This document shows positions 17,501 to 26,070 of a stretch of DNA of 64,000 nt, in pieces (within the stretch, counting starts at the first letter, position 1; every line of letters begins with the position of its first letter). The position numbers were made by a program, and so were the translations under genes. The notes below the pieces were generated by a model that did not search any database, had not been told where the DNA came from, and was given only the letters and a program-made list of their open reading frames with translations. This DNA is from Spirosoma endbachense (GTDB taxonomy: Bacteria; Bacteroidota; Bacteroidia; Cytophagales; Spirosomataceae). The stretch spans positions 496,001 to 560,000 of the forward strand of contig NZ_CP045997.1 in NCBI RefSeq assembly GCF_010233585.1, read 5' to 3'.

Positions 17501-17977
17501 GTCACGAATCTGACCATGACGTCGGCCCGTTTGAACTGGAGCTTTGCCAATGCCGACGCAGGAACACGGTATGAAGGTCGTTATCGAGTGGTCGGTGCAA
17601 CCGACTGGATCACCCTATCAAATCTAAGCAGCGATCAGGGGCAGGGTTATTTCGATCTATCGGGCCTGGCCATTGATACGCAATACGAGTGGCAGATCCA
17701 AACGCGTTGTTCAGCCACCGAAAGTTCAGCGTTTACTTCCTCCAATACATTCAAAACACTTCCTGTCTGTACCAGTATGTACACCGTTAAAACCGGTTTA
17801 TGGAGTGATCCGAGTGTCTGGTCCTGTGGTCGACTTCCCCTCAGTACGGATCCGGTTCAGATTAAGCACCTGGTAACGATGCCCAGCAATTATTTGGGTA
17901 CAGTCCTGCGCATTACCTATGATGCGGGCCAGAAACTACAATTTAATTTCGGTAGCCGGATAAAAATGGGCGAGTAA
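14594..17977 (+). CDS. Secreted M43-type metalloprotease with fibronectin type III repeats
   Basis: A 1127-residue secreted protein. After a signal peptide (LIGCLIGLFASPLVVAQS) comes an M43/pappalysin-like zinc protease domain: PHELGHTFSVLHTFG places the ligands His199, His203 and His209 with Glu200, GDEICDTPADP follows, and ITNIMSYYFPCTHDFTPGQY holds the Met-turn. The usual Gly of HExxHxxGxxH is Ser206 here. Eight FN3-like repeats follow (about residues 320-1058), most ending in a tYEWQV..C motif and an FTT boundary. The C-terminal 65 residues (SMYTVKTGLWSDPSVWSCGR) form a small domain that recurs at the ends of exported proteins in this group; no standard type IX sorting domain is obvious. 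It probably degrades extracellular protein. Confidence 0.82.
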   Translation: MKLTLYRQIIVLIGCLIGLFASPLVVAQSVTPPVLPFCGTPSLTPAQSLSLGQLARLALQRKRASGAAPTAITYVSIRPHIVRRSDGSADFNLTRLNQVMAVTNSYYLLNGFGIQFYFAGTTPDYIDDDDLYNVFPFPEGNTVDGRDATDALNQYYVTHFTNPGVGGFARFPLDDIVTTRSFIGTNGGDFDLGNRLIPHELGHTFSVLHTFGYSNGEYPTDELVTRGAGANCTTAGDEICDTPADPYHIAGAYVTDANGCPQYSPGSTARDANGDLYAPSITNIMSYYFPCTHDFTPGQYDRMQAGLALRQTHTSYSLSHPPTNVVSPSNVAVSLNGIAITITWQDNATNEMGYFVERSTTSATEGFVPIGGVGPDETTFVDYDTRLRTHYYYRIRPSNSTTGSLSPTADIATPRTTDPVTGLTTTNIMANTAKLNWNSLGDNVTYDVQWRAIGSTGWNEQVRLPQTSVTISSLSGYTSVEWRVKASDQDTYSGPVTFTTLCQTPVTYSFGVIPARVSAAMSWNTFSPASILQWRAVGSATWNTSSTITNTSSYTLTGLTSDTQYEWRVQGVCSATATSEFTDPLTFTTYACVSPLYPSATPRAESANLSWFMPYFESGRTYAVRYRPVGTANWATVSSLTTTTCSLTGLANNTTYEWQVKSVCSVTDESAYSLLTTFSTYCPAVPIGLSSMPTATAVTLGWVNANALESGSTVELQYRSVGNPTWNLLTETARYGYSSRQLTGLMPTTAYEWRVRIACSATAQSDFTATLTFTTGCYAPSSNYLSTDLISSSSARLNWYNPADPGTKYDLRYRAVGEANWVTISNVSSATTGGNYSISGLTNQTTYEWQIRTVCSPTGSSTFSTGPNFSTLCKSADYLSQTPLVTSAFLSWGQAGVDVTYEVFYRLAGTATWTTVSNLTSTNTVISGLTGNTSYEWQVRSQCTNGINAAPSGTNTFSTYACSTPYSLNVTNLTMTSARLNWSFANADAGTRYEGRYRVVGATDWITLSNLSSDQGQGYFDLSGLAIDTQYEWQIQTRCSATESSAFTSSNTFKTLPVCTSMYTVKTGLWSDPSVWSCGRLPLSTDPVQIKHLVTMPSNYLGTVLRITYDAGQKLQFNFGSRIKMGE

Positions 17978-18021
17978 TTCTGGAAAAGAGCATCCTATAG
18001 AGTGGAAAGATAAACACCCAA

Positions 18022-18558
18022 ATGGCCGATCCTGACCTGACATACCGTAAAGCAAACGCAACTGATATTCCGAACATCGTTCGGGTAACGCTGAAAGCCT
18101 ATCACGATTATAAAGCTGTTTTGACGCCCATCAACTGGGCCCGGATGGAGGCTAATTTATCGAATGAGAACTTATACACGGAGTTGCTGGGTAAAGCGAC
18201 AACATTTGTCTGTGAGGCAAACCGCCGGTTGGTGGGCGTGATATTTTTGCTTCCAACCGGTAATCCGACTCCTATTTTTCCCGCAGACTGGAGTTATATC
18301 CGTTTGTTGGGCGTTGATCCTGATTTTCGGGGGTTGCGGATTGGCAGAAAACTCACGGAACTTTGTATTCATCACGCTAAAGCAACGGGTGAGATTGGGG
18401 TAGCACTGCACACCAGCGAATTCATGAATGCCGCCCGGACAATGTATGAAGAGCTGGGTTTCAGGCAGGCGAAAGAATTACCGCCCATGTTCGACAAACG
18501 ATACTGGCTTTATAAGCTAAGTTTTCAACCTATCGACTCCTACAATCAAGATAAGTAA
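18022..18558 (+). CDS. GNAT family N-acetyltransferase
   Basis: A 178-residue acetyl-CoA-dependent transferase. The N-terminus (LTYRKANATDIPNIVRVTLK) and the acetyl-CoA loop LGVDPDFRGLRIGRKLTELC (motif A, R/QxxGxG/A type) are clear, followed by motif B in NAARTMYEELGFRQAKE. The substrate is unknown. It stands alone 44 bp after the protease gene, so read-through is possible but a joint role is unlikely. Confidence 0.88.
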   Translation: MADPDLTYRKANATDIPNIVRVTLKAYHDYKAVLTPINWARMEANLSNENLYTELLGKATTFVCEANRRLVGVIFLLPTGNPTPIFPADWSYIRLLGVDPDFRGLRIGRKLTELCIHHAKATGEIGVALHTSEFMNAARTMYEELGFRQAKELPPMFDKRYWLYKLSFQPIDSYNQDK

Positions 18559-18593
18559 GGTCCCAAGCAAAGAAACAATCCAACGAGCGGCTT

Positions 18594-19040
18594 CTATACG
18601 CAGTCTGCTGGTTCCTCAACGCTTTTCTTGATGAGTAAGACAGTCGTTCTCCAGTAAAACTCCAGATGTTTTTGAATTGACTCAGTCGGAAAATTTTCGA
18701 TAGTAAGCGTCAATAGCGTCTGCTTATCGATGGGGGTTAACGTAAACTCAAGGATTGAATAGTTTTCAGGCTTGTCTGGGAGTCGGGACACTGAGCTTAA
18801 ATGACTGTACCTTAGCTTTCTTTCAGTATCATACTGAAGGACAATTCCTTTCGTTTCAAATTTTACGTGATGAAAACCACGAATGAAAATTGGAGAGTTG
18901 ATTTTCCACTCAGTATCGATTTCTATTTTCGTTTCAGGCTCCCCTAACCATGTAGCCATTAATTCAGGCTTTGTTAAAGCAGCCCACACGCCAGCAGGTT
19001 CAGAATTTATTGTAATAGCTGTTGAAAATTTATCCATCAT
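18594..19040 (-). CDS. SRPBCC/AHSA1 domain protein
   Basis: A 148-residue protein with the START/Bet v1 fold pattern: ITINSEPAGVWAALTKPELM, then WLGEPETKIEIDTEW, a central beta region and the long C-terminal helix (HLEFYWRTTVLLIKKSVEE). Such proteins bind small hydrophobic ligands or act as stress-related co-chaperone-like factors. No catalytic role is visible. It is convergent with the GNAT gene, and the 35-bp gap between them shows no strong hairpin. Confidence 0.8.
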   Translation of the reverse strand: MMDKFSTAITINSEPAGVWAALTKPELMATWLGEPETKIEIDTEWKINSPIFIRGFHHVKFETKGIVLQYDTERKLRYSHLSSVSRLPDKPENYSILEFTLTPIDKQTLLTLTIENFPTESIQKHLEFYWRTTVLLIKKSVEEPADCV

Positions 19041-19172
19041 GTACTGGTTTACGTGCCTGCCAGTAGCGGTTTCATGTAAAGAAAATAACCAGGAGTGACA
19101 AGCAGCAGGACTTTAATGAAATAAATTAGTGAACTACAATTCAAGAATACTCAATGCTACTTTTCTGGCAGC

Positions 19173-20294
19173 CTATCGGTGTAGTCGAGTCAGTTGCATG
19201 TCTAATGTGTCATGACCGAGAATTCCCTGGAGCCGCATCGCTTCAGCGGTACGATTACTAAGGGTGGCCCGTAATGTATCAGACGAATAGAAGGCCACTT
19301 GCAGTTTGTTTTGCAGGCTATCGAACTCATAGCTGCCCAGTAAACTTTCACTGAATTCGAATCGGTACGGATTTGGACTAAAGGCGCAGCCTTCAAATCC
19401 CGCAAAATAGACTCGACTCCAGGCCTTCCGATCCGTTAACCATGCCGCAGCTGGTTGGACCTGACCGTTACGGATCAGGTTTTCCACTGCCCAGGTGCCT
19501 TTTAGCGTCTGGTCTTCGGGATGCATGACTAGTAATGCTTTAATAGAAATAAAGGCAACGGCAATAGGTAGCAGGCGTAGGCTGTGCTTGGTCCAACTTC
19601 GCCCTAAGACAATAGCAGGAAGATGATCGACTACAGTCCAGAGAATAAGTTTGAGTCTTTTTCTGTGCAGCAGCAGCAGAAACACCAGAGATATTAAATA
19701 AATGACCGAATTAAAAAAAGCTCCTATCGTTATTTTGTAGAATAGATTAATCAGAACGATGTTGACCATCACCGGTAAAAGGATCATCGCTCCCAGTAGG
19801 GTTGTCCGGCGATAAAGCAGTAGGAGGGACCCGCCTATCTGACAAAGGGCAATAATCACTGCCAACGGATACGAGTACCCAAAATAATACCAGGTCAGGC
19901 CCATCCCATCAACCGAACTCAAGGGCATATCCAGTCGGTACTCAGCGGTTTGAAACTGCGTTTTTAATAGTTTGGCAAAGCCATAACTGGAGATTGATAA
20001 AGCCAGCCAGTAGCGAATAATACCTTGTAGCCAGGCATGATATAAATCGCTGTGCACCGTTTTGGCCTGCTCGCATCGATGCCATACCCAAACGTAGATC
20101 AGGCTTCTGAGTAAGGCCAAACCGACCGTGCCAATTAACATAAACTCAATATAATGGCCGTATTTCCCGAAAAATGAGAATGGCAGAAACTCCAGGGGAA
20201 TCAAGAGAAGATTGAGCAAAGCAGTAGCCGCCAACGCACATTCACAAAATTTAAAAAACCAGGATGTAGGACTGTCCGGAACTGCTTGTGTCAT
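19173..20294 (-). CDS. DoxX-like integral membrane protein with extra C-terminal domain
   Basis: A 373-residue protein. Residues about 20-260 hold six or more hydrophobic segments, including a DoxX-like stretch (YWLALSISSYGFAKLLKTQF) and GLTWYYFGYSYPLAVIIALC. The last 110 residues (TLKGTWAVENLIRNGQ onward) are soluble and resemble a small beta-barrel reporter domain that compares a structural cost or value, as in lipocalin-like tails. The function is unknown. No operon partner is visible; the next gene upstream lies on the other strand, nearly 400 bp away. Confidence 0.6.
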   Translation of the reverse strand: MTQAVPDSPTSWFFKFCECALAATALLNLLLIPLEFLPFSFFGKYGHYIEFMLIGTVGLALLRSLIYVWVWHRCEQAKTVHSDLYHAWLQGIIRYWLALSISSYGFAKLLKTQFQTAEYRLDMPLSSVDGMGLTWYYFGYSYPLAVIIALCQIGGSLLLLYRRTTLLGAMILLPVMVNIVLINLFYKITIGAFFNSVIYLISLVFLLLLHRKRLKLILWTVVDHLPAIVLGRSWTKHSLRLLPIAVAFISIKALLVMHPEDQTLKGTWAVENLIRNGQVQPAAAWLTDRKAWSRVYFAGFEGCAFSPNPYRFEFSESLLGSYEFDSLQNKLQVAFYSSDTLRATLSNRTAEAMRLQGILGHDTLDMQLTRLHR

Positions 20295-20688
20295 AGGTTG
20301 ATTCTGGATCGATACGGAAAGAGGGTTGGGTTAGCTTAGCTTAAAGGTAGTTCTTTTGTCAGGGGTGATTTATTTCGAATGAGTAATTGGAAAAATAACA
20401 ATCTCCTGGCCTGCCAATGTGTTCATTTTCTATGTATTTCAGCATAATACCTGGCCAGTAATTTTCTGGAAAAATACTGGATAAGGCTCTTTCACAACTC
20501 AATTTTCTTGAGATAGCTTAAGATATGGGAGCAAAAAGTAAAGAGTTTAAGCCAGTCTACCGCTCAAGCTATTTGCTCTCAGGCTAAAATTCCTGTCGTC
20601 GCCTAAAAATAGTCTCAATTGTCGGTTCTAAACGGCTAATGCCTATCTTTAAGTGACAGTTTTCAGTCAACTTATTGTGAAAAAAGCC
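20295..20688. other. Intergenic region between divergent genes
   Basis: About 390 bp separate the membrane-protein gene and the next plus-strand gene. I see no protein longer than about 20 codons and no RNA gene. TATCTTTA at 20643-20650 is one base from a TAnnTTTG promoter element and would serve the small gene at 20689. Confidence 0.4.
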
Positions 20689-21009
20689 ATGGACGCAAAA
20701 GACTATGATTTCGAAGAAAAATGGAAGCAGTTCGAAGAATCGGGGAGAGAATTTTCCGGAGCCGTTGGCGCTGTGGCAGGAACATTGATCGGGATTTCCG
20801 TATTAGGGCTGAGCGCCCCTGTCATGTACTTTACCCGGAGAGCCGCGGGTAAAGCAGCGACGGAAGCCCTACGGGAAACCGGAGCAAAGGTTTTGGAAAA
20901 GACCAAATGGATGAGTGAGTTTGGCCGGTTTACTGGGAAAAAGTTCGGCCCCAAAATTTTAGGAACCGTCCTGTTTGGAGTAACCGGCTTGCTTTCCAGT
21001 GAGGAATAA
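20689..21009 (+). CDS. Small glycine-rich membrane-associated protein
   Basis: A 106-residue protein of unknown function. A charged N-terminus (MDAKDYDFEEKWKQFEESG) precedes a Gly/Ala-rich hydrophobic segment (GAVGAVAGTLIGISVLGLSA) of the glycine-zipper type, then a basic helix and a second hydrophobic stretch near the C-terminus (ILGTVLFGVTGLL). This suggests insertion into or association with a membrane. An in-frame ATG at 20653 overlaps the region just after the likely promoter, so 20689 is preferred. Confidence 0.5.
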   Translation: MDAKDYDFEEKWKQFEESGREFSGAVGAVAGTLIGISVLGLSAPVMYFTRRAAGKAATEALRETGAKVLEKTKWMSEFGRFTGKKFGPKILGTVLFGVTGLLSSEE

Positions 21010-21150
21010 GAGCTCGTTTAGCTGGTGTATAGGTATAAATTCAGCAGGATAGGCAGGTTTCAACCTCCTGTTAAATAACGTTAAGGAAAAGGGCAACCTT
21101 TTTATTACTTCCCTGAACGACTCACCTTTGTGGGCACTTAAAAGGGAATT

Positions 21151-22254
21151 ATGAGGTGCTTTCGTCTACTTTCACGTATTACGTTGATATTCAGCTTAAC
21201 GGCCTGTAATCGGTTACGTAATGATCCTCCGATAAGCTATACCCATCAGCTTCCCGGACAGATCGCCGATGGTTGGCCAGTTGCTTCGCTCCAAAGTCAG
21301 CAGTTGGACCCCAGGCCGATTGAAGAGTTAACGGATCAAATTCTGACGGAACAATACCGGAATATCCACAGCCTGCTGATTGTCAGATACGGGAAACTGG
21401 TCTATGAAAATTACTTCAATGGCTACACCCAATCCATTCCCGAAAACATTTACTCGGCAACGAAAAGTATCACCTCGGCATTGGTTGGTATTGCAGTCGA
21501 CAAACACCTGATCAAGAGCATCGATGATAAGGTAGTCGATTATTTTCCGCAATACACCGATTTGCCGAACCTCACTGCCACCAAAAAGCAAATGACCATC
21601 CGGGATTTGCTAACGATGAGTTCGGGCCTGGAGTGTGCCGATGACGACCCGCAATCACCGGGCAACGAAGCAACGATGTACCAGTCGCCGGATTGGATTC
21701 GCTATACGCTTAGCCTGCCGATGAAAGCGAATCCCGGAACCATGAGCAACTATTGCACCGGGGGCGTTGCGGTGTTGGGGGGTATTCTTCAACAGGCGAC
21801 GGGGAAAACCGTTGATGAATTTGCGAAGGCGTATTTATGGAATCCGCTGGGTATTGGGCCGATTCGCTGGGATCGCATGCCGACCGGTCAGGTTAACACC
21901 AGTGGGCGGATGTTTATTCGGCCGCGCGACATGGCGAAACCTGGACAGTTATTTCTGGATAAAGGGAAATGGCAGGACCAGCAGGTACTTTCTGCCAATT
22001 GGGTGGACGAATCGACGCGAAAACAGGTCGTTTTGCGTGATCAGGAGTACGGTTATTTGTGGTGGCGAAGGCAATTCGTCATGGATGATAAAACCTATCC
22101 CGCTTATTATGCGTCGGGCAACGGTGGTCATTTTATTGTCGTTATTCCGAGCGTGAATATAGTGATTGTTTCTACGGCGGGGAATTTGAATTCTGGACAC
22201 ACGGCGCAGGTATTTGGTATGATCCGGTTTGGTATTCTTCCCGCTTTGTTATGA
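21151..22254 (+). CDS. Serine hydrolase, beta-lactamase class C family, lipoprotein
   Basis: A 367-residue exported hydrolase. A lipoprotein signal ends at the lipobox SLTAC (MRCFRLLSRITLIFSLTAC). The catalytic SxxK is in YSATKSITSALVG. The second motif is SNYCTGGVAVLGG, where Tyr starts the usual YxN-like element, and the third is ASGNGGHFIVVI, in the position of KTG/HxG. The family includes peptidases, esterases and amidases, and true beta-lactamase activity is unlikely. The stop overlaps the next start (ATGA), suggesting coupled translation with the surface-protein gene downstream. Confidence 0.87.
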   Translation: MRCFRLLSRITLIFSLTACNRLRNDPPISYTHQLPGQIADGWPVASLQSQQLDPRPIEELTDQILTEQYRNIHSLLIVRYGKLVYENYFNGYTQSIPENIYSATKSITSALVGIAVDKHLIKSIDDKVVDYFPQYTDLPNLTATKKQMTIRDLLTMSSGLECADDDPQSPGNEATMYQSPDWIRYTLSLPMKANPGTMSNYCTGGVAVLGGILQQATGKTVDEFAKAYLWNPLGIGPIRWDRMPTGQVNTSGRMFIRPRDMAKPGQLFLDKGKWQDQQVLSANWVDESTRKQVVLRDQEYGYLWWRRQFVMDDKTYPAYYASGNGGHFIVVIPSVNIVIVSTAGNLNSGHTAQVFGMIRFGILPALL

Positions 22255-22975
22255 CTAAGTACGTAGTGCACGCCCTACTAGTTTCTCTATTGAGGATGTT
22301 GGCTAACCCGGTTCTGGGTCAGCAGCGAACACAATTCTGGGGACTTACAGCCGGAGTTTCTCCCTCACAAATCAAGGATCAGTTCCATTCGGATTACACC
22401 TACAGGGGAATTGGATTGGGCCTGCAAGCCTACTATGGGCAGAACCGATTGAAAACGCAATGGCATCTCCCCAGTCCATTGTTTCCCGAAAAGCGTCAAC
22501 CCAGCTTATGGCGTTGAGCTTCGATTACCAATGGCGGTTGTTACCGGTTAGCCGCCTGGACAATCGGGTTCAGTATTTTGCAGGCCCTGGGGTTCGCCTG
22601 TTTAACAATACGACGAATTATTCGCCGGACATGGAGGGTTCGACGATTGTGTATACTGCGGTTGCCTCATTGGGTGTATCGGCGAAGGCAACCTATCCGC
22701 TGAGCGCCAGGCAGCGCATTCAGGGACAGGCATTTGCAGCGATCGTTAGTGCAGTTTATCGCCCGGATTATCCCTATTTTGGCCGGGATCAAATCGCAGC
22801 CAGCTGGTTGGGGAAGAGTCCGTTCCTGGACGCACGGGTAACGTATTCGTATCAATTCCATAAACGATACCAGGCTGTTGATTACTATGAACTGACTTAT
22901 TTCCAATACGATCAACCCCGTCCGGTGACTGGGTTACGCCAACGTGTTGGAATAGGCATTCAGCGGACGTTTTAA
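22251..22975 (+). pseudogene. Outer-surface beta-barrel-like protein, frameshifted
   Basis: Two overlapping frames together make one exported protein of about 240 residues. The first (22251-22517) has a signal peptide and WGLTAGVSPSQIKDQFHSDY, then reads through GLGLQAYYGQNRLKTQWHL. The second continues with QSIVSRKASTQLMALSFDYQ, then a glycine-rich strand pattern (VQYFAGPGVRLF), and ends at VGIGIQRTF. Inserting a single C into the CCCC run near 22467-22472 fuses them as HLPQSIVSRK. A one-base loss therefore broke the gene, or the sequence has an error at a homopolymer. Confidence 0.6.
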
Positions 22976-23163
22976 GGGATTAATTAACTTCCGATTTGTT
23001 GGTCTTCAGGACAATCGGGTAGGTGGCTTCGCCGGGCAACACAGCGAAAAGGGAAAAGGAATACAAATTCCCGGCAAATAACAGAATGGTAAGCTCCGGA
23101 AATGAGTCAAGCCATGAGGCAGGGCAGGAGCGAGCGTATGACTGGATTCCTGAATTTAACTAA

Positions 23164-23199
23164 AAATAGCCCCTATTAGTGTATAATTAGGGGCTATTT
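23164..23199 (-). terminator. Intrinsic terminator for tRNA-Met
   Basis: A 12-bp perfect stem, AAATAGCCCCTA and TAGGGGCTATTT with a 12-nt loop. On the minus strand it is followed by a T run and lies 14 bp beyond the tRNA 3-prime end. Confidence 0.75.
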
Positions 23200-23213
23200 C
23201 TAGATTATCAGAG

Positions 23214-23287
23214 TAGCGGGGAGCAGGATCGAACTGCCGACCTTAGGGTTATGAATCCTACGCTCTAACCATCTGAGCTACCCCGCC
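23214..23287 (-). tRNA. tRNA-Met (CAU)
   Basis: A 74-nt cloverleaf on the minus strand: acceptor GGCGGGG pairs with CCCCGCT, the D-arm is GCTC/GAGC, the anticodon loop is TTCATAA with anticodon CAT, and the T-arm contains TTCGATC. The anticodon stem has one A-C mismatch next to the loop. CCA is not encoded. The overall sequence looks like an elongator tRNA-Met. A tRNA-Ile with modified C34 also has CAT in the DNA and is not formally excluded. Confidence 0.92.
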
Positions 23288-23300
23288 GGATTTGATTTCA

Positions 23301-23331
23301 CAAAAGTAAGCAAAAAATGGGCTGACGCAAA
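23301..23331 (-). promoter_or_regulatory. tRNA-Met promoter
   Basis: On the minus strand: TTTG, a 19-bp spacer, then TACTTTTG, an exact match to the Bacteroidota TTTG/TAnnTTTG promoter. It lies 14 bp upstream of the tRNA. Confidence 0.75.
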
Positions 23332-23339
23332 AAAGTGCG

Positions 23340-23371
23340 TTGACTTTCGCAAAAAAAATCGTTTACCTTTG
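23340..23371 (+). promoter_or_regulatory. Promoter of the START-like gene
   Basis: TTG at 23340-23342 and TACCTTTG at 23364-23371 (exact TAnnTTTG), pointing away from the tRNA promoter. The predicted leader to the ATG at 23463 is about 85 nt. Confidence 0.65.
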
Positions 23372-23462
23372 CTCAGACCGGGTTGCAGAGAATATTCGTT
23401 ACTGTTCTAAAGAGCTGACGTTCCGGTCTGTAATCCCTGGTCCTTTTCCTAAATAAGTAGAC

Positions 23463-23855
23463 ATGGAGAAATTAAAATTTGTTGCCGAATACGAACTCCG
23501 GGCATCCCCAAAAATGCTGTTTCCTTACATTAGCACGGCTTCGGGCTTATCACAATGGTTTGCCAATAAAGTAAATACGATGCCGGAACAACGATTCGAT
23601 TTTCAATGGGACAATGAGAGTCACATCGCGCGGCAGGTTTCGATGCGACAGAATAAAGGCGTTCGTTTTGAGTTTTTAGATACAGCCGAAAACGGATCGG
23701 ATAACAATTATGTCGATTTTCGGGTCGATCAATCCGAACTTACCCAGTCTACATTTCTACGGATAACCGATTATTCCTCAACAACCGACGAAGACGAACT
23801 CCAGGATCTTTGGGATGGTTTAATGGATAAGCTCAGAGAAATTGTTGGTAGTTAA
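23463..23855 (+). CDS. START-like domain protein
   Basis: A 130-residue cytosolic protein of the START/SRPBCC fold that is widely conserved in Bacteroidota. It begins MEKLKFVAEYELRASPKMLF and continues with YISTASGLSQWFANKV and a short acidic C-terminal helix (DEDELQDLWDGLMDKLREIV). The AHSA1-like layout suggests binding of a hydrophobic ligand; no catalytic residues are visible and the role is unknown. Its own promoter lies upstream and the permease gene follows 111 bp later, possibly in the same transcript. Confidence 0.85.
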   Translation: MEKLKFVAEYELRASPKMLFPYISTASGLSQWFANKVNTMPEQRFDFQWDNESHIARQVSMRQNKGVRFEFLDTAENGSDNNYVDFRVDQSELTQSTFLRITDYSSTTDEDELQDLWDGLMDKLREIVGS

Positions 23856-23966
23856 TAGTTGTTAATGAATAATGAGAAAGGAACCGTACAGCAGGAACTG
23901 AGCGTATACTAGAGAAGCCAGTGAACCATTACCTGCCTGTTTCGGGTACAATCATTAGACATTAGA

Positions 23967-25493
23967 ATGAAGAAAATAGATAAATTAGTACTCAATTCGT
24001 TCTGGGGGCCGTTTTTTCTTACACTGGGTGTCGTCATTTTTATCTTCCTGATGCGGCTCCTGATGTTCTACATCGACGATTTCGTTTCGAAAGACCTTGA
24101 TTTAGCAACATTCGGCCGTCTTCTTTTTTACTTTTCCCTGCTAACGATTCCAACCGCGCTCCCGCTGGCTGTATTGCTCTCTTCGCTGATGACGTTCGGT
24201 AATCTTGGCGAATTTTTTGAGCTGACAGCCATGAAAAGTGCGGGCATTTCGCTCACCCGTGCCATGCGCCCGCTGCTCGTGGTTGCCGTTGGCATAAGCT
24301 CCTTTTCATTCTGGTTCAACAATAGTGTATCGCCCTGGGCTAATCTTAAAGGATATAGCCTGCTGTATGACATTAAAACGGCCAAAGCAACCCTGAGTCT
24401 AAAAGAAGGCATTTTTTATAATGACCTGCCCGGCTACAGTATTAAAGTAGATCAAAAGGTCAAAACCGATAAGGAAAGTACCACCGGTGATTTACTAAAA
24501 GGACTGGTTATTTACAAGCATCCGACAAATGGCCTTGAAACTGGTAATCGGGAGATCATTCTGGCTGATTCGGGGCGGATGTATACCGATAAGGATCGGA
24601 CATACCTCGTTTTTCAACTTTTCAATGGCAATGATTATCAGGAGTATTCGGGAAATGGGACGGTCAGTTACGCCAGCAATGGCACACCCGTGAAAGGAGC
24701 CGAGTTTGTTCGGAATGGGTTTAAAGACTATAGGCTCGTCATCAGCCTGGAATCGTTCGGAATTAAACGCACGGACGAAAATCAGTTCGAGTACCATGAG
24801 TACATGAAAGACCTGAAGCAACTCTCGGACCTGACCGACTCGCTACGAAAAGATTATAGAAATACGAGCCTGAGTGTTGCCAATACATCGCGACAGTATT
24901 ACAACTATCAATTTAAAACCAACGTCACCACAAAGCCTGCCGTTGTGGTGAAAGACGGTAAATGGATCGATTCATTACTGAAAAAACAGAATCTTGCTCA
25001 GCCCGACCTTGCTCAGGCGGCTTATAGCCAGGCGCAGAATATCCTGTCGTATGCCACTTCGAATGTGAACTTCCTGACGGAGAAAGAAAAAAATGTCTGG
25101 AAATATCAACTGGAGAGCAATCATAAATTTACCCAGGCCATTTCCGTTTTTGTCATGTTCCTGATCGGCGCATCAATGGGGGCTATTATAAAAAAAGGGG
25201 GCTTTGGCTTACCGGTTCTGGTATCGATCGTCTTCTTCATATTTCTTTATGTATTGACACTCACGGGCGATAAATACGCCAAAGATGGCCTGATCTGGGT
25301 GCCACTTGGTGCCTGGATGGCTAACCTGGTGCTATTTCCGGTGGGGCTGTTCCTGATGCAGCGCGCCCGCCATGACTCACGTCTGTTCGATGGCGACGTG
25401 TATCGTATCGCCTGGGAGCGGGTAAAGCAGAAATGGGCAGCCTACCGGCTACAGGTTCAGGAAGCTCGCCTTAAGTCGTCAAACAACGGGTAA
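23967..25493 (+). CDS. LptF/LptG family permease
   Basis: A 508-residue inner-membrane protein of the YjgP/YjgQ family, which with LptB extracts lipopolysaccharide from the inner membrane and passes it to the periplasmic bridge. Three N-terminal membrane segments (about 13-35, 52-75 and 98-120), including [20 protein letters not shown], precede a large periplasmic jelly-roll domain. Three C-terminal segments follow ([20 protein letters not shown] onward). Bacteroidota often carry fused-looking or single versions; I cannot tell F from G. The long periplasmic part with a coiled-coil-like insert is typical for the phylum. Confidence 0.9.
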   Translation: MKKIDKLVLNSFWGPFFLTLGVVIFIFLMRLLMFYIDDFVSKDLDLATFGRLLFYFSLLTIPTALPLAVLLSSLMTFGNLGEFFELTAMKSAGISLTRAMRPLLVVAVGISSFSFWFNNSVSPWANLKGYSLLYDIKTAKATLSLKEGIFYNDLPGYSIKVDQKVKTDKESTTGDLLKGLVIYKHPTNGLETGNREIILADSGRMYTDKDRTYLVFQLFNGNDYQEYSGNGTVSYASNGTPVKGAEFVRNGFKDYRLVISLESFGIKRTDENQFEYHEYMKDLKQLSDLTDSLRKDYRNTSLSVANTSRQYYNYQFKTNVTTKPAVVVKDGKWIDSLLKKQNLAQPDLAQAAYSQAQNILSYATSNVNFLTEKEKNVWKYQLESNHKFTQAISVFVMFLIGASMGAIIKKGGFGLPVLVSIVFFIFLYVLTLTGDKYAKDGLIWVPLGAWMANLVLFPVGLFLMQRARHDSRLFDGDVYRIAWERVKQKWAAYRLQVQEARLKSSNNG

Positions 25494-25549
25494 TTTCACG
25501 GCTCTAAACTTTTCAGGGGCTGCTTACTGGAAGCTGTCCGTTTTTTTAC

Positions 25550-25557
25550 TATCTTTG
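25550..25557 (+). promoter_or_regulatory. rpsO promoter -7 element
   Basis: TATCTTTG is an exact TAnnTTTG match. It overlaps an in-frame ATG at 25555, which rules that codon out as the start of rpsO. Confidence 0.65.
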
Positions 25558-25599
25558 CACCCAAATTCAAATTTTGTTATTTTATTTAGCTGTCTGAAG

Positions 25600-25875
25600 A
25601 TGTATCTAACGACCGAAAAAAAACAGGAGATCTTCTCCACCTCGGGTCACGCCAAAAGTGCTGGTGACACCGGGTCGGCCGAATCCCAGATCGCGCTGTT
25701 CACGTACCGGATCAGTCATTTGACCGAGCACCTGAAAGTTCACAAGCACGATTACGGCACCCAATTAGGTCTTTTAAAATTAGTCGGTAAGCGTCGGCGT
25801 CTGCTGAACTACCTGCAACAAAAAGACATCACACGATACCGGGCTATTCTGGCCGCGCTGGGTCTGAGAAAATAA
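25600..25875 (+). CDS. rpsO: 30S ribosomal protein S15
   Basis: This small-subunit protein binds 16S rRNA at the central-domain junction. The 91-residue product matches the family end to end: [20 protein letters not shown], then [20 protein letters not shown], then [16 protein letters not shown], ending ALGLRK. The conserved basic and Asp/Ser residues used for rRNA contact are present. The start at 25600 follows the promoter by about 45 nt and gives the expected length. It has its own promoter and terminator, and pnp follows, the same order as in many bacteria. Confidence 0.97.
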   Translation: MYLTTEKKQEIFSTSGHAKSAGDTGSAESQIALFTYRISHLTEHLKVHKHDYGTQLGLLKLVGKRRRLLNYLQQKDITRYRAILAALGLRK

Positions 25876-25893
25876 TCGGACCATGCACTAAAA

Positions 25894-25928
25894 AGGGAAT
25901 CTGCTGAACAGTAGATTCCCTCATTTTT
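25894..25928 (+). terminator. rpsO terminator
   Basis: A stem of AGGGAATCT with AGATTCCCT, extended by three more pairs including one G-T, is followed by CATTTTT. It lies 19 bp after the stop codon. Confidence 0.75.
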
Positions 25929-26070
25929 GTGGTTTCTTTAGTGAATTAGTGATTGCTGTCGTGAAAGCGGTTAAGGAAAGAGTTTAATAATGAGGTTAAA
26001 GTACAGAGCGGGATTATCTCGGTCTGACATAGCGGTAAAGCTGTAAGAGGGCGTATCCAAAATCTGTTGT

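Noticed and set aside
20524..20586. 20-codon frame starting MGAKSKEFKPVYRSS
   Set aside because: It superficially resembles a transposase N-terminus but is too short and unsupported; no inverted repeats surround it.
22977..23160. Open minus-strand stretch of about 60 codons ending in KTNKSEVN
   Set aside because: It has no start codon, a stop directly before it and no recognised family; it may be a gene tail but cannot be supported.
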